A stretch of 64,000 nt of DNA from Diplodia intermedia (lineage: Eukaryota > Ascomycota > Dothideomycetes > Botryosphaeriales > Botryosphaeriaceae), in assembly GCA_021495925.1 (NCBI GenBank), contig JAKEKT010000088.1, forward strand, positions 93,794-157,793. Reading direction: 5' to 3'. Below the pieces are notes generated by a model, which saw nothing but the letters and a program-made list of their open reading frames with translations, was not told the DNA's origin and made no database searches. Of this stretch, positions 1 to 10,843 are shown piece by piece. Every line of letters begins with the position of its first letter. The stretch's first letter is position 1. The position numbers and the translations under genes were made by a program.

Positions 1-223
1 AAGCATCGACAAGAGCCTGTTCGGTTAGCTCACTGTGTTCGCCATCCGACATCGCATGCTGCAAGCCGATTAGCGTAAACTCTGCATCTGGCGCCACCGT
101 GGCCAGCTACGCCGTGCGTCAGTTAAGTCATTCGATCAGGCTTCGCAGCCAAGACAGCGTCCGAGAAGGTTGAAGTGGGTCGAGCTACTTGGGATGGTAG
201 AGGCAACAGAGGTGGTTGGCCGA
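1..223. other. Window edge, 3' flank of the zinc-finger gene
   Basis: No coding feature seen. It lies directly downstream of the stop codon of the minus-strand zinc-finger gene and probably holds its 3' UTR. Confidence 0.5.
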
Positions 224-2346
224 CTACACGGCAATCGGCTCTATTGACTCGCTCTTCACAACATTCTGCTCCGCCGTCTCACTGCGCTTCGTCCTGTTGC
301 GCGAGATGGGCGCCCTGCGGCCATTTGCCATGACGCCGACTTGATCTTTGACGACGGCCGCCTTCTTGAATTTCTTTTGCGCTTGCGAATTGCTTTCGAG
401 CAGCTCAGGACAGTGACCCGACTCCTTGAAATGCTTGCGGATGATGCTCCACTCGCTCGTGACCGATGCCGTGCAGCCGGGATGGGGGCACCTGTACTCC
501 TTGCGGCCGTGAACCCCGTTCTCGTGCTTCGTCAGGTTCGATGAGTCGGTGCAGCAGAAGTCGCAGAGCTTGCACTGGAACCTCTTCTCCTTCAGGTGGG
601 TGCCTTGAATGTGGCCCTTGAGTTGGGTTGCTGTCGCAGCGGCGTAATTACAGCCTTCGTAGTGGCACGCATGAGGACGCTCACCAGTGTGCGTATTGTG
701 ATGATTCTCCAACGTTTGTGCGGTGTTGAAGCTCTTGTCGCAGTACTTGCACTGGAACCTTTTGTCTGTGATCGGTTAATCCTACCCCAAAAATTGCAAG
801 GAGTGCACTCACACTTCGAATGAATGGCAAAATGCCTTGCCAGCTTGCCGGATTGCTTGAAGTCGGTACTCGAAGTACAGCCGTGCCACTGACAGCAGTA
901 CTTGCCGTCTGAACCCTCCGTGTGCTCGTCCTTCAGGTGCTCTGCCAAGTCCTTCGCGGAGCCAAACTTCATGTTGCAAAGAGCTGGCTTACCATCTTCC
1001 GACTTTACGTTCGTCTGCCAGAGGCAAATATGCTCGTGGTCTTCAACAGATTGCGCAACGCCAAGCCCAGTGGACATATCCAACATGATGTCACTGGGGT
1101 CAAATAACGACTGCCCGTCATTTTTCAAGTGTGACGCTTCTCGAGCCTTCTTGCACGGCGGTTCGTGAAAGGAATCAACTCCCTTGAATCCCATTCCACC
1201 GAGCTCAGAGGGTTGGAAGAAGCCATGCAAGGTGTGCCGCTGGTGGAGACGAAGGGGAAGGTGCGGATCAGGGGACGAGACGACGCTTCCTGACAGACTA
1301 CCGTGATCGATCGATGAGTTGCCCAGCGTGCGTGTGGAAGTGCTTTGGCAGGAGCTCATCGTATGATGCTGGAGCGTGCCCGCCAACAGCTGGTCGTTTA
1401 GCTGCGCTAATCGACTAAGCTCATCGAGGCCTGACGATCCGTGCTGACTCATCGGGTTCATCTGGGTGTAGCATGACGGGGATGTGTTGCCGTAATATCC
1501 ATTCGCATGGTACTGAGGTAAGTTGCAATGGTAGTCTTCGTGGGCGTGGGTGCCGTAGCAGTGAGGAATGTGATGGTTGATGGTGTTCGTAGCCTCGCCG
1601 TTGGCCGCATACCAGTTCTCCAGCTCCTGGCACACATGCTGGTTACTTGTGGTGTGACATGTGGGGCCGTAGTTCTGCTGGCAGATGTCGTGGTCGATAT
1701 GGTCACCGAAGTGTGTCGCACAATGCTGGCTTTGCTCGCAGGAGCTTGCTCTTGGGCATGGCTCCTTGTAGCACACCTCGTCCACCAAGCACAGGCCGTC
1801 GGGGCACGGCGGCGCGTCGCAGTCGGCCCCTGTGCACAGGTTGTCCCAGCACACGTCCTGCAAGTCGCAGTTCGGATCTGCGCAGGCATCAGGGACCGGG
1901 CAAACCTCGTCCCCGGAACAGGAAGGAGAGCACGCATCCCAGAACATGCCTTCGCAGCGGCTATCTGACGATGAGTGAGGGGCAGCAAAATTGCAGGTGG
2001 CCTCGGTGCATATGTCGGTAGCAGCGGTCGTCAGCGGAGGGAGATGGCGGTTCGACTCCGGGCTGGCGTGGTGCGGCGAGGGAAGCAGGCAAGCCTTGTG
2101 CCGGTGCAGATCGTCGTGGGTGTCGCCATTGACCAGCAAGTGCTGCGGGTTGACGCAGATGGGGTGTTTGCATGCGGCGGGCTCGATTTCGCAGCCAAAA
2201 TTCTCCACCATGTGGCGCTTCCAAACGCTGGCTTCCAGGACGTCGCCGTTGGAGTCGCGCTTGGAGCCGGCCAATTGAGGCGACGGCGCGCGCATGACGG
2301 CGGCGGGCGTCAGCACAAAAGGAAGCAAAGTTGGTTCTGCAGCCAT
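224..2346 (-). CDS. Cys-rich C2H2 zinc-finger transcription factor
   Basis: Two exons, 2346-813 and 765-224, with a 47 nt intron (766-812, GTGAGT..CAG) give 691 residues. Splicing restores a finger reading CKYC..H-x3-H that both separate frames lack. In order: a short N-terminal region with scattered Cys/His, a cysteine-rich stretch at about residues 112-240 (some twenty Cys spaced about every five residues), a disordered His/Ser-rich middle, then about six C2H2-type fingers at residues 437-630, the first two being divergent CxW-type fingers. It is presumably a nuclear DNA-binding protein. The Cys-rich block ahead of the fingers recalls metal-responsive fungal regulators (Zap1/ZafA type), but finger sequence alone does not let me name it. 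An upstream in-frame ATG at 2436 would add 30 residues. I chose 2346 because MAAEP begins a more protein-like N-terminus; this is not certain. Confidence 0.85.
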
Positions 2347-3007
2347 GTTAGCCCGTGGACGGTGAGGCTCGTTCTGTGTGTCGGACCAGCTATGATGTCG
2401 TGCGGTGGAAGAAGCCGTTAAGAGGGATGCGGCCATGGGCCATCAAGGTGTCGAGAATGCGAAATTCGGAAAACTTGCCTCAACGCCGGCGCGCGACACC
2501 AGCTTTGTGCCAAACAAGGCGGGAACCGTGCAGAGACAGCCGCAGGCGTCATCAGAGCCCGCCGAGCGAGCCGCACGGGTGGTATTGGGAACGCGGGCGT
2601 CCGAGGCAGGCTGAGGTGACGGGCGTGATGCGTGGGTTGCGAGGCGTGGACTCAGCGAATCCATGGCGAATCTTTACTCAGCAGAGCGCCGGAAAGTCGC
2701 GCCCGCCCCCACCGCACGCTCAGCCCAGCAATCACACGTCTCGGTGCCCCGCGCGTCCGTCGGTCTGCACGGCGCCTTCGTCATTCCTCCGTCCGCCGAC
2801 GATCGCCGCTGCCCAGCAACCTGGGACTGCAGCCAAGCCGACCTGCGAACGCCCTGAGAGGCGCAGCACTCACTCCTGTGCTGTATATATACTTTCTCCG
2901 CGACTAGCTGTTGCTGCCCCGGCACCCGGCCCTGCTGACAGAGCCTCCTCGCCCACCACACCCAGTCCCCACACCTCGCACTCTGCGCCCCTGTCGCGCC
3001 CACCACC
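2347..3007. promoter_or_regulatory. Shared divergent promoter region
   Basis: This 661 bp stretch separates the start codons of the minus-strand zinc-finger gene and the plus-strand VIM-protein gene. Open frames run through it (for example one on + from 2355), but they have low-complexity R/P/A composition and look non-coding. A TATA-like element sits near the plus-strand gene. Confidence 0.5.
2884..2891 (+). promoter_or_regulatory. TATA-like element upstream of VIM-protein gene
   Basis: TATATATA lies 117 bp before the ATG at 3008 in otherwise GC-rich DNA and is followed by a pyrimidine-rich stretch, as is usual for fungal core promoters. Assignment to the downstream gene is inferred from distance. 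Confidence 0.45.
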
Positions 3008-3407
3008 ATGGGAAACCTCTGCGGAAAGCAGTCGAAATCCGACCATTTCACCGGCCCCGGCCGCACCCTGGGCGCCGCGCCCCCGCCCTCCGACAACGCT
3101 CGCGCATCGATACCCGCTGCAAAGAAGAGCAACGGCAGGACGCTGGGTGGCCCCGAGGCAAGCGGCGACAACGACCCTCGCAGTGCCGCCGCCAGAGCTG
3201 CTGAAGTGCGTCCGCCCGGCTCTTGCACGCTCGTACGTCATGTCGATTGCTGACGCCGCGCTTGAACAGACACGAGCCGCGAATGCCCAGGCCAAGACAA
3301 CAAAGAACCAGAAGCTTACCAACCGCGCAGCATTAGAGGAGGCCAGCTACGCTGAGCGGAGGCAACGCGACGCAGACGAAATGGCCAACGCCAGGGCTTG
3401 GAACTGA
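3008..3407 (+). CDS. Small N-myristoylated VIM protein (SVIP-like, p97/Cdc48 interactor candidate)
   Basis: Two exons, 3008-3205 and 3270-3407, with a 64 nt intron (GTGCGT..CAG, phase 0), give 111 residues. The N-terminus MGNLCGKQS has Gly2 for N-myristoylation and Cys5 as a likely palmitoylation site. Residues 58-68 read R-SAAAR-AA-ET-R, an exact match to the VCP-interacting motif RX5AAX2R. The motif is completed only after splicing: Glu66 ends exon 1 and Thr67-Arg68 begin exon 2. The tail is charged and probably helical (EERRQRD-like). Metazoan SVIP has the same plan: a tiny acylated protein with one VIM that recruits p97 to membranes in ER-associated degradation. A role on Cdc48 at a membrane is therefore inferred, not shown. 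An overlapping longer frame (2355-3407) uses only the second exon's frame and is not the gene. The exon structure is well supported; the function is tentative. Confidence 0.8.
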
Positions 3408-4006
3408 GCTGCTTGCCGGAGGCTGATTCCGACGTTGAAATCAGCACTGAGCCTTATCGTTATTGATCCATGTACATAGCAAACGATCGCGCAAGGTTGA
3501 CACGAAACATCACGACACTCCAATACCCTTTCGTTAGGCCATAGTTTTTGAAGACAGATACTTTTCATCGTTCAAGCATGCATCTTGTGAGGTTTGCATC
3601 CATTTCTTTACTATAGGAGGTGTCTACAGACTAGCTACCAATGGCTGGGCAGACCGGGCAGATTGGGCATCTCCTATTGATAATTGGAAGCTGTTCATCG
3701 ATCCTTGCCGCTTCATCTGAACTGCCCAGTCTTCGTCCTTGTCCGGCAGACAAGTCTGATCCTCATCGTGCGGAATCTTCGTCAAAGCCTTTGCTGGGAA
3801 TGCTGGGAACAGGTAGAGATAATACTGCAAATGGGCACGTGAGTCGACTGAAGCCATCGCAAGCAGAGTCAGGCGGTGACGTCCGGTACACCAGTGGCCG
3901 TCTTTCACGCACGTAGATCCTTTAGAGCTTAGGTCAGCGCAGCAGTCTCGAAGTGGCAAGGAAGCTCGTAAAACTCGGGGGCTTCTCGACTGGGTGCACA
4001 CCTCCT
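3408..4006. other. Convergent intergenic region
   Basis: The 3' ends of the VIM-protein gene (+) and PRP5 (-) face each other across 599 bp. Short frames here show no family signature. It probably holds both 3' UTRs and terminators. Confidence 0.5.
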
Positions 4007-7000
4007 CTAAACCACGTTGTATTTTCCAGTGGCGCCACGCGTTTCGGTATCCTGAGAAGCAATGGTGCCCTCCTTGAGCAGGCGCATCAACTCCCTCATC
4101 GCGTTCTGGACAACGATTTCCGTGTCGCCTTCCACCAGAATGTAGAGCTTCGGCGGCCCATCGGGTCCGGGCGTGTCGCCCTTGGTATAGAAATTGCCCT
4201 TCGTAGTGATCGACGTGCCCGTGGCCTCCAAAATCTTCGCGACGTTGGTGCGGTTGGTGACAGCCCAGCGTGCCTTCTGGGGATAGTCGTTGATCTCCAG
4301 CGTAGCATGGTAAGCACCAGCGTCGGGTCCCTTGTTGTCGATAGGTTGTCCGGGACGCAGCTGGTTGCGCTGCGTGAGCCGGCCATCGATCTTGCTTGCC
4401 GCTGCGCGCACACGCTCGAGAGGATCGTTTGACTTCGTCTTCGACGCAGACGCCTCCGGCTGCTCCGTCTTGTAGACCTTGATGGGTTGATTGAAGTTGA
4501 AGCCCGCAGCATTAGCAGCCGGTTTGGCCTCTGTGGGCGTCTGAGCGGCCTCGGCCGTCGTTGGGGTTCTTGCCTGAACCACAGGCGCGGCGACTTCCTC
4601 CTGCTCCTCCTCATCATCGTCGTCTCCATCCATCATCTTGTACTGGCTCTTCTGGGCCTTCCTGGCAGCCTCGTGTTGCTTATCGTAATGATCGAGTGAC
4701 TTGCCCATGAAGCCCTTCTTGCTCATGTTCGACCTAGAGCTCTTCGCCTTGTCCGCAATCGCCGCGAGATTATCGGGGACTGGCAATTTGGCATAAGTGA
4801 ATGCTTTAGCAATCTCCTTCGCGCGTGAACCTTGGCGGGGTGAAACGAAGGTGATCGCCGTGCCCTTGTTTCCAGCGCGTCCCGTACGACCCGCACGATG
4901 GACGTAGTCTTCCAGGTGGTCAGGTGCGTCATACTGGATGACAAGCTTCAGCTGTTTGACATCAAGTCCACGGGCCGCAACACTGGTTGCAATCAAGATG
5001 GGAATGGCGCCTTTCTTGAAGTCCGAAAGTGCCGAATCGCGATCAACCTGGTCCTTGGAACCATGGATAGAGTCGCAGCTGTAATACTTCTTCAAAAGCA
5101 GATCAAGAAGCTTATCGGCAGTCTGTTGGGACTTCACGAAGATCAGAGTCCTAGCAAAGGGTTAGCTTCGTCTAGAGATATTGAGGGGAGACTTTGGCGT
5201 ACCTAGCATCCTCATCCGTCTCATAAAAGTCACCAAGGATACCAAGCAGACGGTTGAACTTGTCCTCCTCCTCGACGACCTCGATGACCTGAGTGACTTC
5301 GGAAGCCACAGTGGACCTTTCGCCAACGATGACAGTAACGGGATCGTTCAACTGTTCTTTGGCAATCGTCTCCAACAGAGAGGGAAAGGTAGCGCTGAAA
5401 AGCACTGTCTGGCGCTTCGGACGCACGTTTGACAGAATCCTACTGATCTGAGGCTTAAAGCCCAAGTCAAACATACGATCTGCTTCGTCAAGGACAACAT
5501 AAGTGACGCGGGCCAGATTGGTAACGCGACCGCTGTTCGCTCCGAGAAGTTCGATCAAACGACCTGGTGTGGCAATAATGATCTCAGATCCCTTCTTCAG
5601 CTCAGCAATTTGATCTTTGATGGGTGAGCCTCCACCGCAGACAACTGCGCGAAGGTTCAGTGCTCTGGCAAAAGGCCGAGCTTCCCTGGCAATCTGAGCG
5701 GCCAGCTCACGAGTGGGAGCCATAATCACAGCGATGGGGCCATCAAGCGGCTTGAGGGGGTCTTGGTCCATGATGTGGCGGAACATGGGCAAGAGGAATG
5801 CAAGCGTTTTACCAGAGCCGGTCTTGGCAACAGCAACCAAATCTCTACCAGACATGATCGTAGGAATCGCTTGAGCCTGGATAGACGTGGGGTTGGCGAA
5901 GTCGAGACTCCTAAGAACGTCCAACGTCCTAAGGCCAAGGCCGCACTGCGCGAAGGCAGACACGGGCTTTGGGATGTCGCGGCCCATGACCTTGATACCA
6001 TCAAGCTCGAAGCGAAGGCTTGAGACCGCGTCCTCGTCCATGGCGGCCAACTCCATAGGCTCGGTGTAGAAGTTGAACCTGACATCCTGGTAGCTCATCT
6101 TTTTGTGGTCGACTTGACCGATGACCGCCTTGGCCTTCTTCTTGTTTGCCTTCTCGAGGACCTCTTCAGGGTCCGAGTCTACCGCTGCTTCCTGGGGGTC
6201 GTCATCATCACCGTACATGGCGATGGGTTCCTTCTGTCCGGCCTTCGACATAGTCTTCGTCGGCCTCTTGGGAGCAACCGCGGTGCTTAATCCTGACATG
6301 AATGCATCCAATGGGTCTACCTCCTCTTCGTCGCCCTGAACGGGTTCAGGTGCATCAGTCATTGCGGTATCTGCCTCAGGTGTCTTTGCGAGTTGCATGC
6401 GCTCCTCGCGCTTTTCTGCGGCAGCACGAGCGGCTGCTGCTTGCTCTTCTTCTGTGCCTCCATCAGCCATGCCTGTATCATCATCACCAGAGTCATCAGC
6501 GTCATCAGGCTGTTCAGCCTCATCGTTCTGGACAGCAACGTCGTCAAGATCCGGGGTCGGAAGCTTCTCAAGCTTTTTGCGCGTCGATTCTTCGTCTTCC
6601 AAATCCAGCGCTTTCTTCGCTCCGGGCTTCTCGGCATCTGCAGCACGCGGACCAAACCCGAAGCCGCCAACATTGCCCTTGGCTTTGAGCACGGAGCCCG
6701 GCTTGGGTGCTTGACTCTGAATAGTCGTGGCGGCAGGTTTAGTGAAAGGAACGGCCACGTCCCCTCCAAGGGCATTGGCACCAGTGGTGCTCGGGCCAGT
6801 CGCTCTCTTTGCAATTGCTTTTGGGTCAAACTTTCCGGTGTACTGCTGCTTCGGAGGTGAAGTGCTGGTTTCCAGTGCAGGGGCGGGGGCAGGCGACTGA
6901 GGGGAAGCAACGGCCGTCGGCGATGCTACCGTCTTCCTATCCATAGCCTCTAGGATCTCGCGGGCACCACCCTTCATCTCCTGCTCTTTCTTCTGTGCTT

Positions 7001-7627
7001 CAATCTTTGCTTTCCAAAGCTGGGTTCTCTTGAGGCGTTCAGCTTGCTTGCGAGCTTCGGCGCTTTCCGCTTCCGGGGTTTGGGCGTCGGCGGGCGTGGA
7101 CGAAGGCGGGGCCTGATTTTTCAATGTTATCTGATCTAATGTACATCTCTCAGAATGTAGACTTACATCGGAGGGCTTGGTAGATTCCTTGGGCCTTGAT
7201 GGACTGGGATCCCGCCTCGCAGTGCGCCTCGAGTCGGCGGAGTCGTCCCGGCGGCGCTTCACACGGTCTCTCGAGTCATCGCGTCGGCGGTGATCGCGAG
7301 GCGGCGAACGGTCGCGCGACCGCTTTCGGTCACGGGAGCGATCACGGTGCGGGCGGTAGCTACGGTCGTCACGGCCGCCATAGCGACGGTCTCGGGAGCG
7401 GTCGCGGCGCGGGGGGTCATAATAGTCGCGGTCGCGCTCACGGTCGCGCCTCTGCGGTTCACGGTCAGTATGCGCGTAGCGGCAGGGGGGCGTATTGCTG
7501 AACCTACAGGAGGACTGCGGGAGCGACGACGATCGCGGTATGAGTCGCCTCTGCTGGAGTACCGATCGTCGCGGCGGTACTTGTGCGAACCTACGGGAGT
7601 TGGTGAGCGAGTTGACGGCCGAGCCAT
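4007..7627 (-). CDS. PRP5: Pre-mRNA-processing ATP-dependent RNA helicase Prp5
   Basis: Four exons, 7627-7508, 7451-7167, 7112-5203 and 5150-4007, encode 1152 residues. Introns are 56, 54 and 52 nt. Residues 1-140 are rich in RD/RS repeats typical of splicing factors, followed by a long acidic/Lys linker. The DEAD-box core has motif I TGSGKT (about 565), PTRELA, DEAD (about 676) and SAT (about 708); the HelC domain contains ARGLDV and HRAGRTGR. The sequence before the Q motif (GIKVMGRDIPKP) and a C-terminal KH-like region are typical of Prp5/DDX46. The protein remodels U2 snRNP and proofreads branch-site pairing during prespliceosome assembly in the nucleus. The third splice restores DEDAR-TLIFVKSQQTA across HelC. 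The 54 nt intron is in frame and free of stops, so an 18-residue insertion isoform is possible. The start was chosen at the ATG that joins the RS region; an upstream in-frame ATG lies at 7672. Confidence 0.93.
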
Positions 7628-7964
7628 GGCAACGAGCCCAGAGGCACTGTGAGCCGTACGGGTGCTGTGCAATTGTTATGAGCAGCGGCCACGCCAGTGC
7701 GGAGGTTGTGTTGGTATCGCAGGGCCACACGAGGATGGATGGTTGAAGGAGGATGGTAGCCAAACGACGCGGAGCAAGAAGTTCGCTGAGCGCCGCCCGC
7801 GATTCAGGCTGCGCTAACGGCGCGGATCGCCCCTCGGCAAATTGTTGGGCCGCGCCGCAGATAAGCCGATAAGCTCGCGCCCGCAAAAAAGTTGCAGCCC
7901 TCGGACGCGCTTTTCTGCAGTCCTGTTTGCACTTCTCTGCGAGTCTTGAGGCCGCACACACACA
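7628..7964. promoter_or_regulatory. Bidirectional promoter PRP5 / ERB1
   Basis: Only 337 bp separate the two start codons, so one short region must serve both genes. I see no convincing TATA box on either strand, which fits housekeeping promoters. Confidence 0.6.
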
Positions 7965-10370
7965 ATGCCGTCGATTACGCAGACCAGGAAGCGCAAGGCG
8001 CCCGCCCGCGATGTTTCTCCCCCCGAAGATGTGGCCTCTGGCGACGAGTTCCAAGACGGAAAGCTGGAGGGAATCCTGTCGCAGAGCGAAGACGAATCCG
8101 ACGACAGCGTGACCGAAGAGGAGGAGGACAGCGAAGCGGAAGAGGAGGCCCTGGAAGAAGATGAGGACGAGGAGATTGACAGCGACGAAATTCCCTCTTC
8201 CGAAGAGGATGAAGAGGACATTCGCGACCAGATCAGGAATCTCAAAAGCAAAGGACAACCCGGCAATGGCCTCTCCACGCGCACCGACAATGCGAGCGAC
8301 GGCGAAGAGGACACTCGAATGCGCTCAGCTTCGCCGGAGTATGGGTTTCAAAAGCTCGAGAAAAATTACAAAGTCACAACCGACGCAAACGGCAACCCTC
8401 GCTACGTTTATCAGGAGATTGACGCAGGGTACGATACTGACGACTCAGACGCCCCTGCTGGACAGAAGAACACAATTGGCGATATCCCACTCACTTTCTA
8501 CGACTCGTATCCTCACATTGGCTATGATATCAACGGCAGGAAGGTCATGCGCCCTGCGAAGGGCGAGGCATTGGACGCCCTGCTTGACAGCATAGAGATA
8601 CCCAAGGGGTGGACAGGCCTGACGGACCCAGCGACTGGCAAACCTCTGCAACTCAGCCGGGAGGAATTGGAAGTTCTGAAGCAGGTTACCCGCAATGAGG
8701 TGCCTGCGGACGGCTACGACCCGTACCCAGACATGGTTGAATATTTCACAGGCAAGGAGGAGATCATGCCGCTGAGCGCTGCCCCCGAACCGAAGAGACG
8801 CTTTGTTCCCTCGAAACACGAGGCCAAACGCGTCATGAAGATTGTCAAGGCTATTCGGGAGGGCAGAATACAGCCCTACAGACCGCCCGAGGAGCAGGAA
8901 GAAGAGGACCCTACGATCAAGAGATTCGATCTATGGGCTGATGAAGCACCGCGGCCAGACCACTCGACACACATTCCCGCACCTAAGCTTCCTCCGCCCA
9001 TCCATGAAGAGAGTTACCACCCGCCGGCTGAGTACCTGCCAGATAAGAAAGAGAAGGAGGCGTGGGAAGCAGAGGATGAGGAGGACAGAGAGCGGGAATA
9101 CCTGCCCACTGACTTTGGCTCTCTCCGAAAAGTACCCGGCTACGACCAGTTTGTTAAGGAGAAGTTCGAGAGGTGCCTGGATCTTTATCTCGCGCCTCGC
9201 GTTAGGAGAAGCAAGCTCAACATCGATCCCGAATCGCTCCTACCCAAGTTACCGAGTCCCGACGAGCTCAGGCCATTCCCCACGACTTGTGCCACGATTT
9301 TCCGTGGTCATGAGGGCCGCGTACGCAGTCTAGCTGTCGATCCTAGTGGCAGATTTGTTGCCAGCGGAGGTGACGATGGCTGTATCAAGATTTGGCACAT
9401 CCTGACTGGACGACAGGAGTGGAGCGCAAAGGTGTCAGATGAAGAGGCAGTCAATGTTGTCAAGTGGCGGCCTGGGCAAGACGCTGTGATCATCGCAGCA
9501 GCTGTTGGGGAGAGTGTCTTCCTCGTGATTCCTTTCGGCCTGTCCACCGTGACCCCGGACGTCGAGCAGATCAGTCGCGAGATCCTTGATGCTGGCTGGG
9601 GCTATGCTGCATCAAATCCCTCAAAGCACACTACCGCAGATGGCGCGCCGAAAGCACCTCCTGCCAAATGGAGTCGGCCCGGCTCCAGGCTGGAAGAGCA
9701 AGGTGTGCTGGTTCAGGCAACTGTCCGATCGACTGTGAAGGTGATCAATTGGCACAGGCGTGGAGAATACTTTGCAACCGTTTCTCCGCAGGGCCAAAGC
9801 AGTGCCGTTGCAATCCACACGTTGTCGAAGCATCTGACCCAACTTCCGTTCCGCAAGTTGAAGGGTTTGGCGCAGACGGCGCAATTCCACCCATCGAAGC
9901 CGATCTTCTTTGTTGCAACGCAGCGAACTATCCGTAGCTACGACCTTGCCAGACAAGAGCTCCTCAAGATCCTGCAACCCGGTGCACGCTGGATCTCTTC
10001 CTTCGATCTGCATCCAGGCGGCGACAACCTCATCGTGGGATCGTACGACAAGCGCTTGCTCTGGCACGACCTTGACCTGTCCAACAAGCCTTACAAGACG
10101 CTACGGTACCATAAGAAGGCGATTCGTTCAGTGCGTTTCCACCAGGGCGGACTGCCCTTGTTTGCGGACGCCAGCGACGACGGCAGCCTGCAGATTTTCC
10201 ATGGTAAGGTGGTGGATGACTTGATGGAGAACGCGACAATCGTGCCGCTCAAGGTTCTTCACGGTCACCAGGTCAAGAATCAATTGGGAGTGTTGGACGT
10301 TGACTGGCATCCGCGGCAGCCATGGTGCATGAGTGCTGGAGCGGACGGGACTTGCAGATTGTGGAACTAG
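7965..10370 (+). CDS. ERB1: Ribosome biogenesis protein Erb1 (BOP1 homologue)
   Basis: Single exon, 801 residues. The N-terminus is highly acidic (D/E tracts to about residue 80), followed by the BOP1NT domain (about 140-410), recognisable from FYDSYPHIGYD, the GRKVMRP block and the YFTGKEE..PLS block. A WD40 propeller fills residues 447-801, starting at GHEGRVRSLAVDPSGRFVASGGDDG and ending in LWN. Erb1 joins Nop7 and Ytm1 in the PeBoW complex needed for 27S pre-rRNA processing and 60S assembly in the nucleolus. Length matches fungal homologues. The start MPSITQTRKRK is the first ATG after the shared promoter with PRP5. Confidence 0.95.
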   Translation: MPSITQTRKRKAPARDVSPPEDVASGDEFQDGKLEGILSQSEDESDDSVTEEEEDSEAEEEALEEDEDEEIDSDEIPSSEEDEEDIRDQIRNLKSKGQPGNGLSTRTDNASDGEEDTRMRSASPEYGFQKLEKNYKVTTDANGNPRYVYQEIDAGYDTDDSDAPAGQKNTIGDIPLTFYDSYPHIGYDINGRKVMRPAKGEALDALLDSIEIPKGWTGLTDPATGKPLQLSREELEVLKQVTRNEVPADGYDPYPDMVEYFTGKEEIMPLSAAPEPKRRFVPSKHEAKRVMKIVKAIREGRIQPYRPPEEQEEEDPTIKRFDLWADEAPRPDHSTHIPAPKLPPPIHEESYHPPAEYLPDKKEKEAWEAEDEEDREREYLPTDFGSLRKVPGYDQFVKEKFERCLDLYLAPRVRRSKLNIDPESLLPKLPSPDELRPFPTTCATIFRGHEGRVRSLAVDPSGRFVASGGDDGCIKIWHILTGRQEWSAKVSDEEAVNVVKWRPGQDAVIIAAAVGESVFLVIPFGLSTVTPDVEQISREILDAGWGYAASNPSKHTTADGAPKAPPAKWSRPGSRLEEQGVLVQATVRSTVKVINWHRRGEYFATVSPQGQSSAVAIHTLSKHLTQLPFRKLKGLAQTAQFHPSKPIFFVATQRTIRSYDLARQELLKILQPGARWISSFDLHPGGDNLIVGSYDKRLLWHDLDLSNKPYKTLRYHKKAIRSVRFHQGGLPLFADASDDGSLQIFHGKVVDDLMENATIVPLKVLHGHQVKNQLGVLDVDWHPRQPWCMSAGADGTCRLWN

Positions 10371-10843
10371 ACAGAAGCTGCAGCCAAGCAGCCGGGAATT
10401 TTCTTTCAGCAACTAATTGTTTGCCGCCGACTTTTTTTCGTGCCTATCAAAAGAAGATGCTCTGTTGATCACACAAGCACGAGCACGTAGGGCAGCTTCT
10501 CATAGGGGCTGCTCGAGGTGGTAGTGAATGGAGCGTGCCCCTGCGTGGCTGGTCGGTTCGTGAGTAGTGGAAGCTTACCATGCGGATCTCCAGCCAATGA
10601 TTGTGCGCGTATCCACCCACGTTCCCATCCCGAGCCTCAGGGCCAGGGCTCTGTTCGGGGCGAACTCCAGCATCTTGCGCTGCCCTCAAGCCAATCAGTT
10701 GGAGCACGCGACCAGTTTATCATGGGCACACTGGTGTCGTCAGAGGCCTTCATATGCTCCTCAGTCCCCAGGAAACCTACCTCTGCGACGCCTCCCTCCC
10801 CACCCAGCTTGCATTCTTATCACTCTTTGATTCTCCGCCGAAC
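10371..10843. promoter_or_regulatory. Intergenic, bHLH gene promoter
   Basis: This 473 bp stretch holds the ERB1 3' end and the upstream region of the bHLH gene, ending in a pyrimidine-rich stretch just before the chosen ATG. In-frame ATGs at 10601 and 10754 could extend the bHLH protein; their N-terminal residues look unstructured and I judge them to be leader. Confidence 0.4.

Noticed and set aside
2040..2065. TTCGA-containing stretch resembling a tRNA T-loop
   Set aside because: No matching acceptor or anticodon arms around it, and it lies inside the zinc-finger coding exon.
2355..3407. 350-codon plus-strand ORF over the divergent promoter
   Set aside because: Only its last 45 codons are the second exon of the VIM gene. 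The rest is promoter DNA with low-complexity translation.
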